Shown in pieces: positions 43,606-52,167 of a stretch of DNA of 64,000 bases. This DNA is from Verrucomicrobiota bacterium (lineage in GTDB: Bacteria > Verrucomicrobiota > Verrucomicrobiia > Limisphaerales > UBA11320). The stretch covers positions 1 through 64,000 of the forward strand of contig JACQFQ010000014.1 of assembly GCA_016199985.1 (NCBI GenBank). The letters are read 5' to 3'. The notes below the pieces were generated by a model. The model made no database searches and was not told where the DNA came from. It worked only from the letters and a program-made list of their open reading frames with translations. Positions within the stretch are counted from its first letter, which is position 1. Every line of letters begins with the position of its first letter. The position numbers were made by a program, and so were the translations under genes.

Positions 43606-45294
43606 ATGAAAAAACGCTTCTTAACCGCGGTGGTCCTCACAATCTCGATCTTGGGGTTGCGCGCCGCCGACCTCTCCCGCGCCACCTTCACGCAGGTCGT
43701 TAACGAGGTGGACATCGTCGACGCCAAGACCACATCGATGCGCGGCGCGAAACTTAATGACGTTCTGGTCGCGCCCGATCTGGTGCGCACCGGGCCCGGT
43801 TCGCGCGCGGAGCTTACGGCTCCCGACAAGACGCTCACCCGCATCGGGGCGAACACCGTGCTTTCCTTCGATCCCTCGGGCCGCAACATCCGACTCGACC
43901 GAGGCAGCCTTCTCTTCCATTCCCCGAAAGGGAAGGGAGGCGGCACCGTGACGACCGGCAAGGCGTCCGCCGCTGTGCTGGGCACCACCATCATGTTGGT
44001 TGCGACCCCCAACGGCGGCTTTAAGGGGATCGTTCTGGAGGGCGAGGGCAGGTTTACCATGGGCGCGGGCGCTTCGCGGCGGCTGACGGCCGGCCAGGAA
44101 GTGTATGTCCTTCCCAACGGACGCGGCTTCAGCCCCATCCTCAACATCAACCTTTCCCGCCTCGTCACGGACTCTGGCTTCGTGAAAAACTACTCTTCGC
44201 CGCTCGCGAGTCTTCCCAAGGTGCAGGCTGCGATCAAAACCCAGGATGACAAGCTGAAGCGGGGAGTTCTCCAGGAAACGGGTCTGCTCGCGGGCAGCAC
44301 CGCGACCGAAACGACCGTCACGGTGGTGGACTCAGTAACCTTCAGCGCCGCCGTGAAAGAGAATCAGCAGGCCGTGGACAAATCGTGGAAACGGGACCTG
44401 AAGATCGACGGAGCCCGGATTCCTTCCGACCGGGTGTTCGATCGGGACGAGCGTCGCTATCCGAAGAACAGCGTCTGGAGCGATTCCGTGAGTCGCGCCG
44501 CGTTGGGGCAGGATATCACCATCGACTCCGAGAACGTGATCCTGCCGCGAATCACCCCGAGCCAGGGCAATGGGTCCTGGCCCGCGCTCTTCGGCATCGT
44601 GGCCGACCAGGATTTGATCATTAAGGACAGCGTCGATTTTCATCCCGCCTCCAATCACGGCGGCCCGCCTCTCGCGCCTCCAAGCCTGGTCCTCGCCGGA
44701 GGCGATGTTCAGATCAAGGCGGGCAGCAGCGTGCGTTACCTCGCCGACGCCGATCTCGCGATCGCGGCTCAGAAAACATTGACGTTCGATGAAGTGTCCA
44801 TCCAGACCCAGGGCGGAAGCGTCAAGCTGCAAAGCCTGAGTGGATCGATCCAGCTGGCGGCGACCGATGTGTCGGCCCACCCCGACGCGAAGCTGGATGT
44901 CATCGCGAAGAAGGGGAAGGCGACGATGGTGGGCGGAAGCCTGACCGCCGGGAATATACAGATCGTCGCGGGCGACAAAGTGGACATCAGGAACACTGAT
45001 TTTCGGATTGGCAACGGAGATCAGAATCTTCCGAGCCTGGCGATGCAGGCGGAGACCATTGTGCTCGCCAACGTGAACCTGCCGGATGGGACGGTGCTTC
45101 TGCAGTCGGGCCGAGGCAGTCTGGCGCCCGCCGCGAACACTCGCCAGACCGTGATGACCGGTTATGTGAACTTCTATGAGAACGTGAAGAAACATGGCAA
45201 CCCGGCGGAGCAATACGTCGCGGGTTACGCGGATGCCGCAATCCATCGGACTGCGGAGATCACCATTGGCGTCCGTCCTGGCAGAACCCAATGA
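43606..45294 (+). CDS. Secreted FecR-domain protein with beta-helix-like C-terminus
   Basis: A 562-residue exported protein. With the start at 43606 it has a signal peptide (MKKRFLTAVVLTISILGLRA). A FecR-type domain spans about residues 35-150 (VAPDLVRTGPGSRAELTAPD, then TKASAAVLGTT-like SAAVLGTTIM segment). The C-terminal 250 residues have repeated short strands (LVLAGGDVQIKAGSSVRYLA, SVKLQSLSGSIQLAATDVSA, NIQIVAGDKVDIRN) like filamentous-haemagglutinin or adhesin beta-helices. No sigma factor or TonB receptor lies nearby, so it is not the classical FecIR type. Its stop overlaps the start of the beta-barrel gene, so the two are probably made together as a surface pair. The function is inference only. 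Confidence 0.8.
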   Translation: MKKRFLTAVVLTISILGLRAADLSRATFTQVVNEVDIVDAKTTSMRGAKLNDVLVAPDLVRTGPGSRAELTAPDKTLTRIGANTVLSFDPSGRNIRLDRGSLLFHSPKGKGGGTVTTGKASAAVLGTTIMLVATPNGGFKGIVLEGEGRFTMGAGASRRLTAGQEVYVLPNGRGFSPILNINLSRLVTDSGFVKNYSSPLASLPKVQAAIKTQDDKLKRGVLQETGLLAGSTATETTVTVVDSVTFSAAVKENQQAVDKSWKRDLKIDGARIPSDRVFDRDERRYPKNSVWSDSVSRAALGQDITIDSENVILPRITPSQGNGSWPALFGIVADQDLIIKDSVDFHPASNHGGPPLAPPSLVLAGGDVQIKAGSSVRYLADADLAIAAQKTLTFDEVSIQTQGGSVKLQSLSGSIQLAATDVSAHPDAKLDVIAKKGKATMVGGSLTAGNIQIVAGDKVDIRNTDFRIGNGDQNLPSLAMQAETIVLANVNLPDGTVLLQSGRGSLAPAANTRQTVMTGYVNFYENVKKHGNPAEQYVAGYADAAIHRTAEITIGVRPGRTQ

Positions 45295-46313
45295 AGCCGC
45301 CGCACGTTGTCGTTTCCATATTCCAATTTTTAGTTCTGGCCCTCCCCGCCGCCGCCCAGGTCGCCGGCTCCATCCAACAAAGCGAATCCTTGCGACGGCG
45401 ACGTGAGGCCGAGCGCTTGACACGGGATCAGCAAGTCGAGGAGCCGGTTCCCTCGATCAGCCCCGACGAAGCCGTGGATATCGGCCCTCAATATATCCTG
45501 AGCTCTCGTCAACAACGCCGCTGGCTCGAGGTGGGTTTCGATCTCCAGTATTCCTACACCGACAACATGTTTTTCAACGAGCCGTCGGGCCCCACCGTCG
45601 GCTCCACGTTGCTGACGACGTCCGCGCAGATCGCCCTCACCCCGCCCGAGTGGAATGTCGCGCAAGGGAAGCTGAAGGCTCGCGCCGGCTACCAGTATAT
45701 CTGGATGAACTACGCGCTCACTGGGGCTCGGATTGATCCCACGACCGGATTTCGGAAGAGCGACAACGATTTTGACGCGCCCACGGCGTCGGCGGATCTG
45801 ACCGAGACCTGGAAGCATTGGCAGGCGCAGGTGGGAGTGGATTGGGTCCGATTGCTCAGCCATCAGCCGACCTATTCCGCCTACAGCGAGTTCTACCGCG
45901 ACTACGCGCTGCGGTGGTCGGTGAGCAGGGCGTTTGAGCTGGGGCGGAAGCACAGCCTCGTCGCGGGTTATCTGGGGTCTCATCATATGACCCATGTGGA
46001 CCCCACGCCAGGCATGGATGACGGGGATCGCAACGATCGCACCGACCACACCCTCTTGCTGGGATACACATATCAGATCGCTCCGCGGCTCGCCCTGCAG
46101 CCGGGTTATCGGTTCCAGCTGGTGCAGTATAACCATGCCAACCGCATGGATCAGCTGCACACATTTACGGGCGGAGCGTCCTTCGCGCTCACCCGGTGGC
46201 TCTTCGTCCGCGCTTATGGCGCTTACGAGCTGCGCGAGTCGGACGACGCGCTGGTTCCCGATTACCGGAAGTGGGATGTCGGCGTTTCTCTCAGCGCCAT
46301 GTTTCGCTTTTAA
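45291..46313 (+). CDS. Outer-membrane beta-barrel protein
   Basis: A 340-residue protein with a signal peptide (FQFLVLALPAAAQ), a charged periplasmic linker of about 50 residues, and a run of amphipathic beta strands (FDLQYSYTDNMFF, LKARAGYQYIWMNYAL, HTFTGGASFALTRWLFVRAY) ending in SLSAMFRF. A terminal aromatic residue after alternating hydrophobics is the known outer-membrane insertion signal. The ATG at 45291 overlaps the FecR-protein stop (ATGA). It resembles DUF-type or OprB-like barrels in size, with no clear transport family. Likely partner: the FecR-domain protein just upstream. Confidence 0.85.
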   Translation: MKPPHVVVSIFQFLVLALPAAAQVAGSIQQSESLRRRREAERLTRDQQVEEPVPSISPDEAVDIGPQYILSSRQQRRWLEVGFDLQYSYTDNMFFNEPSGPTVGSTLLTTSAQIALTPPEWNVAQGKLKARAGYQYIWMNYALTGARIDPTTGFRKSDNDFDAPTASADLTETWKHWQAQVGVDWVRLLSHQPTYSAYSEFYRDYALRWSVSRAFELGRKHSLVAGYLGSHHMTHVDPTPGMDDGDRNDRTDHTLLLGYTYQIAPRLALQPGYRFQLVQYNHANRMDQLHTFTGGASFALTRWLFVRAYGAYELRESDDALVPDYRKWDVGVSLSAMFRF

Positions 46314-46358
46314 ACGGCGGGCCTTGCGCCGAACGGGCGGCCGCGCGCCGGGTCAGAT

Positions 46359-47429
46359 TCAGATCCGCACCTTGAACCGCTCGCCCTTCTTTAACGAGCG
46401 AACGAAACCCGCGAGCAGATTCGGGATCATCTCGAGATCTTTCAGGCTCACTAGCTCCACGGGCGAGTGCATGTAGCGATTCGGAAGGCTCACTAGCCCG
46501 CTGGCGATCCCGCCGCGCGTCCAGAAGATGGTGTCGGTGTCCGTCCCGCTGGTGCCCGACACGGCTTCGTGCTGCAGCGGAATCTTCAACTCCTGCGCGA
46601 CCTCCTCCAGCCGCCGGATCACCTCAGGATGGCTGGATCCGCCGTGGGTGACAGCCGGCCCTCTCCCGATTCTCACGTCGCCGTGCAGGATCTTGCTGAC
46701 GGAGGGGTAATCGGTCGCGTGCGTGACATCGACGACGACGGCGACGTCGGGCCGCAAGGAGTAGGCAATCTGGCGCGCCCCGAAGAGTCCCACCTCCTCC
46801 ATCACGCAAGACACCGCGCAGACCTCAGGCAGCAGCTTCTTGCGTTCCGGGTGCAACAGTCGAAGCGCCTCGGCGACCGCGAACGTGCCGATCCGGTTGT
46901 CGAAGGCCCGCGCGACGGCCAAATCGCCTCGCAACACGGCGAATTCATCGACGAGGGTGATGGGGTCGCCCACGCGGATCCACCGCTCGGCTTCCGCTCG
47001 GCTTGAGACGCCGATGTCGATGAACAGGTCCTCCATTTTGGCGATCTTCCGTTCGCTCTCGAGTTTCGTCAGGTGCGGCGCGACATTCCCCACCACCCCC
47101 GGCACCGGACCTTTCCGGGCGTGGATCGTGACCCGCTGCGCTTTCATGATGGCAGCGTCCACGCCGCCCAGGCGCCGCACATACACGAAGCCGTCGGCGT
47201 CGATGTAGTTCACGGCCATTCCAATCTCATCGGCGTGGCCGGCGAGCATGACTCGCGGCGATCCGCCTTTGTTGAGCACGGCCACGCTATTGCCGTAGGC
47301 GTCGGAAAAGGTCTCATCGGCGAAGGCTTCGACATAGTCGAGCCACACGCGTTGCCCGCGCGCTTCATGGCCGACAGGGCTGGGAGTTTTGAGGAGCTTC
47401 TTCAGAAACTGGAGCGATTGGAGGCGCAT
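46359..47429 (-). CDS. M42 family metallopeptidase
   Basis: A cytoplasmic aminopeptidase of the M42 family (glutamyl aminopeptidase/deblocking type). The 356-residue protein has the dinuclear metal ligands and catalytic residues: H65 in AGHADEIG (catalytic D67), D177 in AFDNRIG, the E211-E212 pair in VMEEVGLFGARQ, D234 in VVVDVTHATD, and H321 in RYMHSPVE. SGTSGTDTDTIFW is the usual substrate loop. It converges with the beta-barrel gene (46313). Substrate preference cannot be read from sequence. Confidence 0.94.
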   Translation of the reverse strand: MRLQSLQFLKKLLKTPSPVGHEARGQRVWLDYVEAFADETFSDAYGNSVAVLNKGGSPRVMLAGHADEIGMAVNYIDADGFVYVRRLGGVDAAIMKAQRVTIHARKGPVPGVVGNVAPHLTKLESERKIAKMEDLFIDIGVSSRAEAERWIRVGDPITLVDEFAVLRGDLAVARAFDNRIGTFAVAEALRLLHPERKKLLPEVCAVSCVMEEVGLFGARQIAYSLRPDVAVVVDVTHATDYPSVSKILHGDVRIGRGPAVTHGGSSHPEVIRRLEEVAQELKIPLQHEAVSGTSGTDTDTIFWTRGGIASGLVSLPNRYMHSPVELVSLKDLEMIPNLLAGFVRSLKKGERFKVRI

Positions 47430-47731
47430 GGGCGGCAGGCTAGGCAGAGACGCCGGGGCGATTCAAGCTGCTCGGCAGGATGGAAGGGAAGTCCCCGCCC
47501 ACAGAGCAATAGCCGCCCAACAGCCATGGATCGGGCGCCGGCCATCGGATAGCGAACAGGTCTCTTGTGGCTTGTGCTGTTCTGATAGCTAAACGAGTCA
47601 TATGTTTGCGCCTTGGGAGTCATCCCTGTGAGGAGTGGTTTCGGGAGCGGACATCCATCGTCGGGCCATGGGCGCGATTTCGACTTGAATGAGCGAGGGC
47701 CGCTCCGCGAGAACTGGCGAGGCCTTCAGCG
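47430..47731. other. Divergent intergenic region between the M42 peptidase and nuclease genes
   Basis: About 300 bases with no protein-like frame. It should hold promoters for both divergent genes. It is somewhat less GC-rich around 47560-47610. No convincing -35/-10 pair, operator or RNA structure was recognised. Confidence 0.4.
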
Positions 47732-48511
47732 ATGAACCCCTTCCAACAACGCCTTTTTCCGGATGAACAGCCGATCGTCGACCGGCTCGGGCGGGAGTTT
47801 TTCCTCCGACTTCCCGATGTGCCGGGGGTCTACTTCATGCAGGACGCGTCGGGACAGGTTCTTTATGTGGGCAAGGCCAAGAGCCTGAAGCGGCGCCTGT
47901 GCTGCTATCGCGTGGCCAACCCGGACCGGATGGCGCGACGGACCCTGCGCCTTCTTCGCTTGGTTGCCCAGATCGAGTGGGAGGCTTGCGTGGACGAGGC
48001 GGCCGCCATCCAGCGCGAGTCCGAGCTCCTGCTCTCCATCAAGCCGCGGTTCAACCGCGCGGGCGTTTGGCGCGGTCCCCGGCGATCCTTGGTCTGGCGG
48101 TGCGAGGACGCGGGATTCCGCCTCCGAATTGTGGATTCCGCCGAGGAAGGTTGGGGCTGCATCGGGCCTTATGGCGCGTTTGTCCGGCGGCTTCATCGAG
48201 TCCTGGCGCGACGCGTTTGGTGTCACCTGCATCCCCATCGTGGCATCGCCGGCATGCCCGCGGGATGGACACACGGTCTCCACGGTCCCGATGTCACGAT
48301 CCCCGCCCAGACATCGACCGATCTGGCCGCCGTCCGAGATCTCGTCGACCGGTCCTTCCAGGGCCACGCGGATGCGCTGTCGCAGTGGGCTTGCAGCGCG
48401 GATAGCGCCTTCGAGCGCGCAGGGTGGCAGGAGGACATTGAGTTCCTCGTCGATCGCTACCACATCGAGGAGACGCCGGGCGGGGCATCCAAGGGCTTGC
48501 TTCGCGAATGA
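47732..48511 (+). CDS. Short UvrC-like GIY-YIG nuclease
   Basis: A 259-residue protein with an N-terminal GIY-YIG nuclease domain: LPDVPGVYFMQDASGQVLYV, GKAKSLKRRL, and RESELLLSIKPRFN. Catalytic candidates are Y34, Y45, R54 or R55 and E96. It lacks the UvrB-binding helix, the RNase H-like domain and the HhH pair of full UvrC, so it can make at most one incision. It resembles the Cho class or stand-alone excision-repair endonucleases. The C-terminal 150 residues are not a known domain. The gene stands alone, with 300 bases before it and 32 after. It may be an SOS-type backup to UvrABC. Confidence 0.8.
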   Translation: MNPFQQRLFPDEQPIVDRLGREFFLRLPDVPGVYFMQDASGQVLYVGKAKSLKRRLCCYRVANPDRMARRTLRLLRLVAQIEWEACVDEAAAIQRESELLLSIKPRFNRAGVWRGPRRSLVWRCEDAGFRLRIVDSAEEGWGCIGPYGAFVRRLHRVLARRVWCHLHPHRGIAGMPAGWTHGLHGPDVTIPAQTSTDLAAVRDLVDRSFQGHADALSQWACSADSAFERAGWQEDIEFLVDRYHIEETPGGASKGLLRE

Positions 48512-48543
48512 GGATCTGGCTTAAACAGGGACGTTGATCTGCG

Positions 48544-49332
48544 ATGATGCGCACACTATTCCGCCTGCCGCTCGTTCTTTGCGTTTTGGCGCTTCTCACA
48601 GCGTCCTTCCCGTCTCGTTTGCACGCCGCAAGTTCTTCGGTCGCCGCCTTCGATGAAGCCAACAAGCTTTACGAGCAAGGCCGATTCGGGGCCGCGGCCG
48701 ACGCTTACGAGACGCTTCTCAAGAAAGGGGAGACCACCCTCTCCGTATATTTCAATCTGGGGAACGCCCGTTTCCGGAACGGTGAGGTCGGCCGCGCCGT
48801 GGCCGCCTATATTCAAGGCCGCCGGCTTGCCCCGCGCGACGCGAGCGTCCAATCCAACCTTCAACTGGCTCGCCGAGCCGTCCGAGGCGCGGAGGACTTT
48901 TCATCGCCCATCTGGCAACGCGTTCTTGGGCAGCTCACGGGCAACGAATGGGCCTGGGCCACCTTGGCGGCTTCCTGCGCCTTCTTCCTTCTGCTCATCT
49001 GGGGGGAGCGGCGTCCGGAGAGTCGTTCGAGGATCCGCCGCGCTCTGCGTCTTTCGGGGGCATGCCTGGCGTGTTGCGCCATGGCGCTCCTGTACGTCGG
49101 CGGCGCCGAGCAGCGTGCCGTGGCCGTTGTCGTCAGAAAGGAAGCGCCGGTGCGGTTCACGCCGCTCGATGAATCGCCGGTGGCGTTCAATGGATCGGAC
49201 GGACTCGAACTGGAGGTGATGGGGCGGAAGACCGGCGCCAGCGCGACGGAGGAGTGGTTGGATGTTCGCGACTCGGCCCAACGGCGGGGTTGGATCCGTC
49301 GCGCGAGCGTGGAGATTGTTGGGACGCTGTGA
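48544..49332 (+). CDS. BatE-like protein (TPR, membrane helices and SH3-like domain)
   Basis: A 262-residue envelope protein: signal peptide (LPLVLCVLALLTASF), a TPR region (about 33-115, AFDEANKLYEQGRFGAAADA and SVYFNLGNARFRNGEVGRAV), two membrane segments near 132-155 and 167-185 (WATLAASCAFFLLLIW and SGACLACCAMALLYVGG), then a C-terminal SH3-like domain (VRKEAPVRFTPLDESPVAF). This TPR-TM-TM-SH3 layout is that of BatE, part of the MoxR/Bat aerotolerance system. BatA-D and DUF58 genes are absent; a MoxR ATPase is 5 kb away. It lies 6 bases before tlyA. Confidence 0.75.
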   Translation: MMRTLFRLPLVLCVLALLTASFPSRLHAASSSVAAFDEANKLYEQGRFGAAADAYETLLKKGETTLSVYFNLGNARFRNGEVGRAVAAYIQGRRLAPRDASVQSNLQLARRAVRGAEDFSSPIWQRVLGQLTGNEWAWATLAASCAFFLLLIWGERRPESRSRIRRALRLSGACLACCAMALLYVGGAEQRAVAVVVRKEAPVRFTPLDESPVAFNGSDGLELEVMGRKTGASATEEWLDVRDSAQRRGWIRRASVEIVGTL

Positions 49333-49338
49333 CTCCTG

Positions 49339-50094
49339 ATGAAGCGAATCGATCAGGCGTTGGTGGATTTGGGGTTAATGGAGAGCCGCGAGAAGGCGAA
49401 GCGCGCGGTCCTGGCCGGCGAGGTCCGCGTGAACGGACAACGGGCCCACAAACCCAGCGATCCCGTTCGCGACGCGGACCACGTGGAGCTCGAAGCGCGC
49501 GAGCGCTTCGTCAGCCGCGGCGGCTCGAAGCTGGAGCACGCTCTGCAACATTTCCAAATCGCGGTGGAAGGCGCCCGCGCCCTCGACGTCGGGGCGTCGA
49601 CGGGCGGATTCACCGATTGCCTCCTCCAACGCGGGGCGTCGAAGGTGTTCGCGGTCGATGTCGGACACGGCCAGCTGGCCTGGAAGCTGCGGCAGGATCC
49701 GCGCGTGACGGTCATGGAACGGATCAATGCCCGGCATTTAAGACCGGCTTCCTTTCCGCCGGAAGCGCTCCCGTTTCGATTGATCGTCGTGGACTGCTCC
49801 TTCATCTCGTTGAAGCAGGTCCTGCCCCCGCTGATTTCCCTGCTTGACCCGGAGGGGCGGATCGTGGCGTTGATCAAGCCTCAGTTTGAGGCGGGGAAGG
49901 CGGAAGCGGATCGCGGGGCGGGCGTCATCAGCGACCCCATGATCCACGAGCGAGTGATCCGCGAGCTGGCGACATTTGTCCGCGATGAGCTGAAGCTGAC
50001 ATGGACAGGGGTGGTGGAATCGCCTTTGCTCGGCCCTGCGGGAAACAAAGAATTCTTGGTCTTGATTGAAAAAACGGCTCGAACCCATCCGTAA
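49339..50094 (+). CDS. tlyA: TlyA family RNA methyltransferase
   Basis: TlyA-type enzymes 2'-O-methylate rRNA. The 251-residue protein has an N-terminal S4 RNA-binding domain (RIDQALVDLGLMESREKAKR, VLAGEVRVNG) and an FtsJ-like methyltransferase domain (FVSRGGSKLEHALQ, LDVGASTGGFTDCLLQRGAS, LIVVDCSFISLKQVLP, LIKPQFEAGK, NKEFLVLIEK). The K-D-K-E tetrad looks intact. The ATG at 49339 follows the BatE-like gene by six bases. The NAD kinase gene begins within its 3' end, so the two are translationally coupled; tlyA-nadK pairs are common. Confidence 0.94.
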   Translation: MKRIDQALVDLGLMESREKAKRAVLAGEVRVNGQRAHKPSDPVRDADHVELEARERFVSRGGSKLEHALQHFQIAVEGARALDVGASTGGFTDCLLQRGASKVFAVDVGHGQLAWKLRQDPRVTVMERINARHLRPASFPPEALPFRLIVVDCSFISLKQVLPPLISLLDPEGRIVALIKPQFEAGKAEADRGAGVISDPMIHERVIRELATFVRDELKLTWTGVVESPLLGPAGNKEFLVLIEKTARTHP

Positions 50095-50950
50095 GGTCGG
50101 ACTCGCGGCGAACTCCCAAAAGACGCTGAGCCGCGAGCTCATCCAGCGCGCGGCCCGGCTTATCCGGCGCAGCGGTCGCGAGGTGTTTTGCGACGCCGCG
50201 ACCTCACAGCTTGCGGGCCTGGCCTGCACTCAGTTCGGCGACACGCGCTCGCTCGCGAGGCATGTGGATCTCCTGCTGGTCTTCGGCGGCGACGGCACCA
50301 TGCTGCGTGTTGGCCGCGAGACCGCCGGCCTGCCCACGCCGATTTTGGGAGTGAAGGTCGGCGGACTGGGCTTCCTCACCGCGGTCCAGAATCCCGAGCT
50401 CCCCAAGGCTCTCGAGAGCATCTGGCGGGGCGAGTTCTCCATTGATGTCCGCACCCTTATCGAGGCGCGGCTTTGCAACCGTCCGGACGCTGCCCCTCAG
50501 CTCGCGCTCAATGATTTCGTCATCGGCCGCGGCGATGTGTTCCGGCTGATCGAGCTGTCGGTCCACGTCGATGAGGAGTTGCTGACCCACTACCGATGCG
50601 ATGGATTGATCATCGCGTCGCCCACAGGTTCCACGGCCTACTCCATGGCCGCGGGCGGGGCGATCGTTAGCCCCAAGGCGGACGTTCTGGCGCTCACCCC
50701 CATATGCCCCCACACGCTGTCCAATCGCTCGGTGATAGTGAACGCCCATTCCATCGTGAGCGCCAAGGTTCTCAGCCGGACCGTCCAGACCATCCTCACA
50801 GCCGACGGCCAGGTCCAGACTCCGCTGGAGCCCGGGGAGGTGGTGGAGATGAGCCGGAGCCGGCATGCGATCCGCCTTTTGCGTCTCAAGGGAAGCGCCT
50901 TCTTCGGAACTCTGCGGCAGAAGTTGCACTGGAGCGGCAGCAGCCTATAG
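50066..50950 (+). CDS. nadK: NAD kinase
   Basis: NadK phosphorylates NAD+ to NADP+. The 294-residue protein carries LLLVFGGDGTMLRVGRETAG (the GGDG motif), GVKVGGLGFLTAVQ, ALNDFVIGRGD, and CDGLIIASPTGSTAYSMAAG followed by IVSPKADVLALTPICPHTLS. The TTG at 50066 is the start used; it overlaps tlyA by 29 bases and no better start exists before the conserved region. Part of the BatE-like/tlyA/nadK transcript. Confidence 0.95.
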   Translation: MKKRLEPIRKVGLAANSQKTLSRELIQRAARLIRRSGREVFCDAATSQLAGLACTQFGDTRSLARHVDLLLVFGGDGTMLRVGRETAGLPTPILGVKVGGLGFLTAVQNPELPKALESIWRGEFSIDVRTLIEARLCNRPDAAPQLALNDFVIGRGDVFRLIELSVHVDEELLTHYRCDGLIIASPTGSTAYSMAAGGAIVSPKADVLALTPICPHTLSNRSVIVNAHSIVSAKVLSRTVQTILTADGQVQTPLEPGEVVEMSRSRHAIRLLRLKGSAFFGTLRQKLHWSGSSL

Positions 50951-51017
50951 GCTTGATCCTGCGGATGCCGGCGGGGCGGAGGGGCGGGTTGGGGAGCTGA
51001 GTTTTGATTCTGAAGAT

Positions 51018-52043
51018 ATGTTGCGGCTTAAGGATATTGCCGAACGGGCCGGTGTTTCGATCATGACCGTGTCCAAATCGCTGAGGGACGCGCCGGACAT
51101 CTCGGCGGGGACCAAGGCGAGGATTTGCAAGCTCGCCGACGAGCTGGGCTATGTTCCCAACTCCGCGGCGCAGGGACTTCGCAACCAGCGCACCCAGCTG
51201 TTCGGAGTGATCATCCCCTCCGCGACCGAACCCGTCTACGCCCGCATCACCCTGGCGCTTGAGGATCAGTCGTATCATCGCGGCTACGACATCCTGTTCG
51301 CCCATTCCCTGAACCAGGTCGAGCGCGAGGAGCGATGCATTCGTCGGATGCTGGCGCGTCGTGTGGACGGCCTCTTCATTTCGCCCGTCTATCGGATGTC
51401 CCAAAACTCTCCGATCTTCGCCGAGCTTTGGCGCCGGCAGATCCCCACAGTGCTGCTCGGTCATCGCGCCGCGTTCTGTCCGCACTTCGCTTCTGTGGAG
51501 ACGGAGGACATTCTGGCCAGCTACATGATCACGCGCCACCTTCTGCAACTGGGGCACCAGAGAATCGCGTTCTTCGCGGGGCACCCGACGTCGCCCTCAA
51601 GCCACGAGCGGTTGGAAGGCTATCGTCGCGCGATTCGCGAAGTGGGCCGCGAAGTCGATGACGCCCTCATTTTCCAGGCTGGGAGCACCATCGAAGAAGG
51701 CGAGAAGGCCGCTGTCCAGATGGCCTCCGAGAAGTGCGGGGCCACCGCTCTGCAGGCGGTCAACGACTTGGTGGCAATCGGCGCCGCCACCTTCCTTCTC
51801 AGCCAAGGACTGCGCGTCCCGCAGGACATATCGGTGGCGGGATTCGGAAACATTCTGGTGAGCGAACATTTTCGCGTTCCTCTGACAACGATCCGCCAGC
51901 CGAAGCATCGGTTGGGAGTGGCGGCCATGGAATTGATGCTGCGGTTGCTCGAGGGGGAGATGCCCCCTGTGCGGCGCCTGGTGGGAGAACTCGTCATCCG
52001 CGAAAGCACCGGCCCGGCGCCCAGGCCTCGCCAACCGGATTAA
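51018..52043 (+). CDS. LacI-family transcriptional regulator
   Basis: A 341-residue repressor: N-terminal LacI helix-turn-helix (LRLKDIAERAGVSIMTVSKS) and hinge helix (YVPNSAAQGLRNQRT), then a periplasmic-binding-like effector domain (LFGVIIPSATEPVYARITLA, RRMLARRVDGLFISP, RITRHLLQLGHQRIAFF-like TRHLLQLGHQRIAFFAGHP). The effector is presumably a sugar, but no sugar gene is adjacent. The start at 51018 lies 67 bases after nadK. A frame from 50865 overlaps nadK and was rejected. It converges with the Ada-like gene. Confidence 0.92.
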   Translation: MLRLKDIAERAGVSIMTVSKSLRDAPDISAGTKARICKLADELGYVPNSAAQGLRNQRTQLFGVIIPSATEPVYARITLALEDQSYHRGYDILFAHSLNQVEREERCIRRMLARRVDGLFISPVYRMSQNSPIFAELWRRQIPTVLLGHRAAFCPHFASVETEDILASYMITRHLLQLGHQRIAFFAGHPTSPSSHERLEGYRRAIREVGREVDDALIFQAGSTIEEGEKAAVQMASEKCGATALQAVNDLVAIGAATFLLSQGLRVPQDISVAGFGNILVSEHFRVPLTTIRQPKHRLGVAAMELMLRLLEGEMPPVRRLVGELVIRESTGPAPRPRQPD

Positions 52044-52167
52044 CGGCCAGAATTGACTTGTTCGAGGAGTTGAGCGCCTTGTGGCCGTGTCGCTCTTGTG
52101 GTTTCCCGGCGGGGGCTGATTTCCCTGAGGCAATTGAGGGGCATCGCGCGCCGCCGCTCCGGACTCG

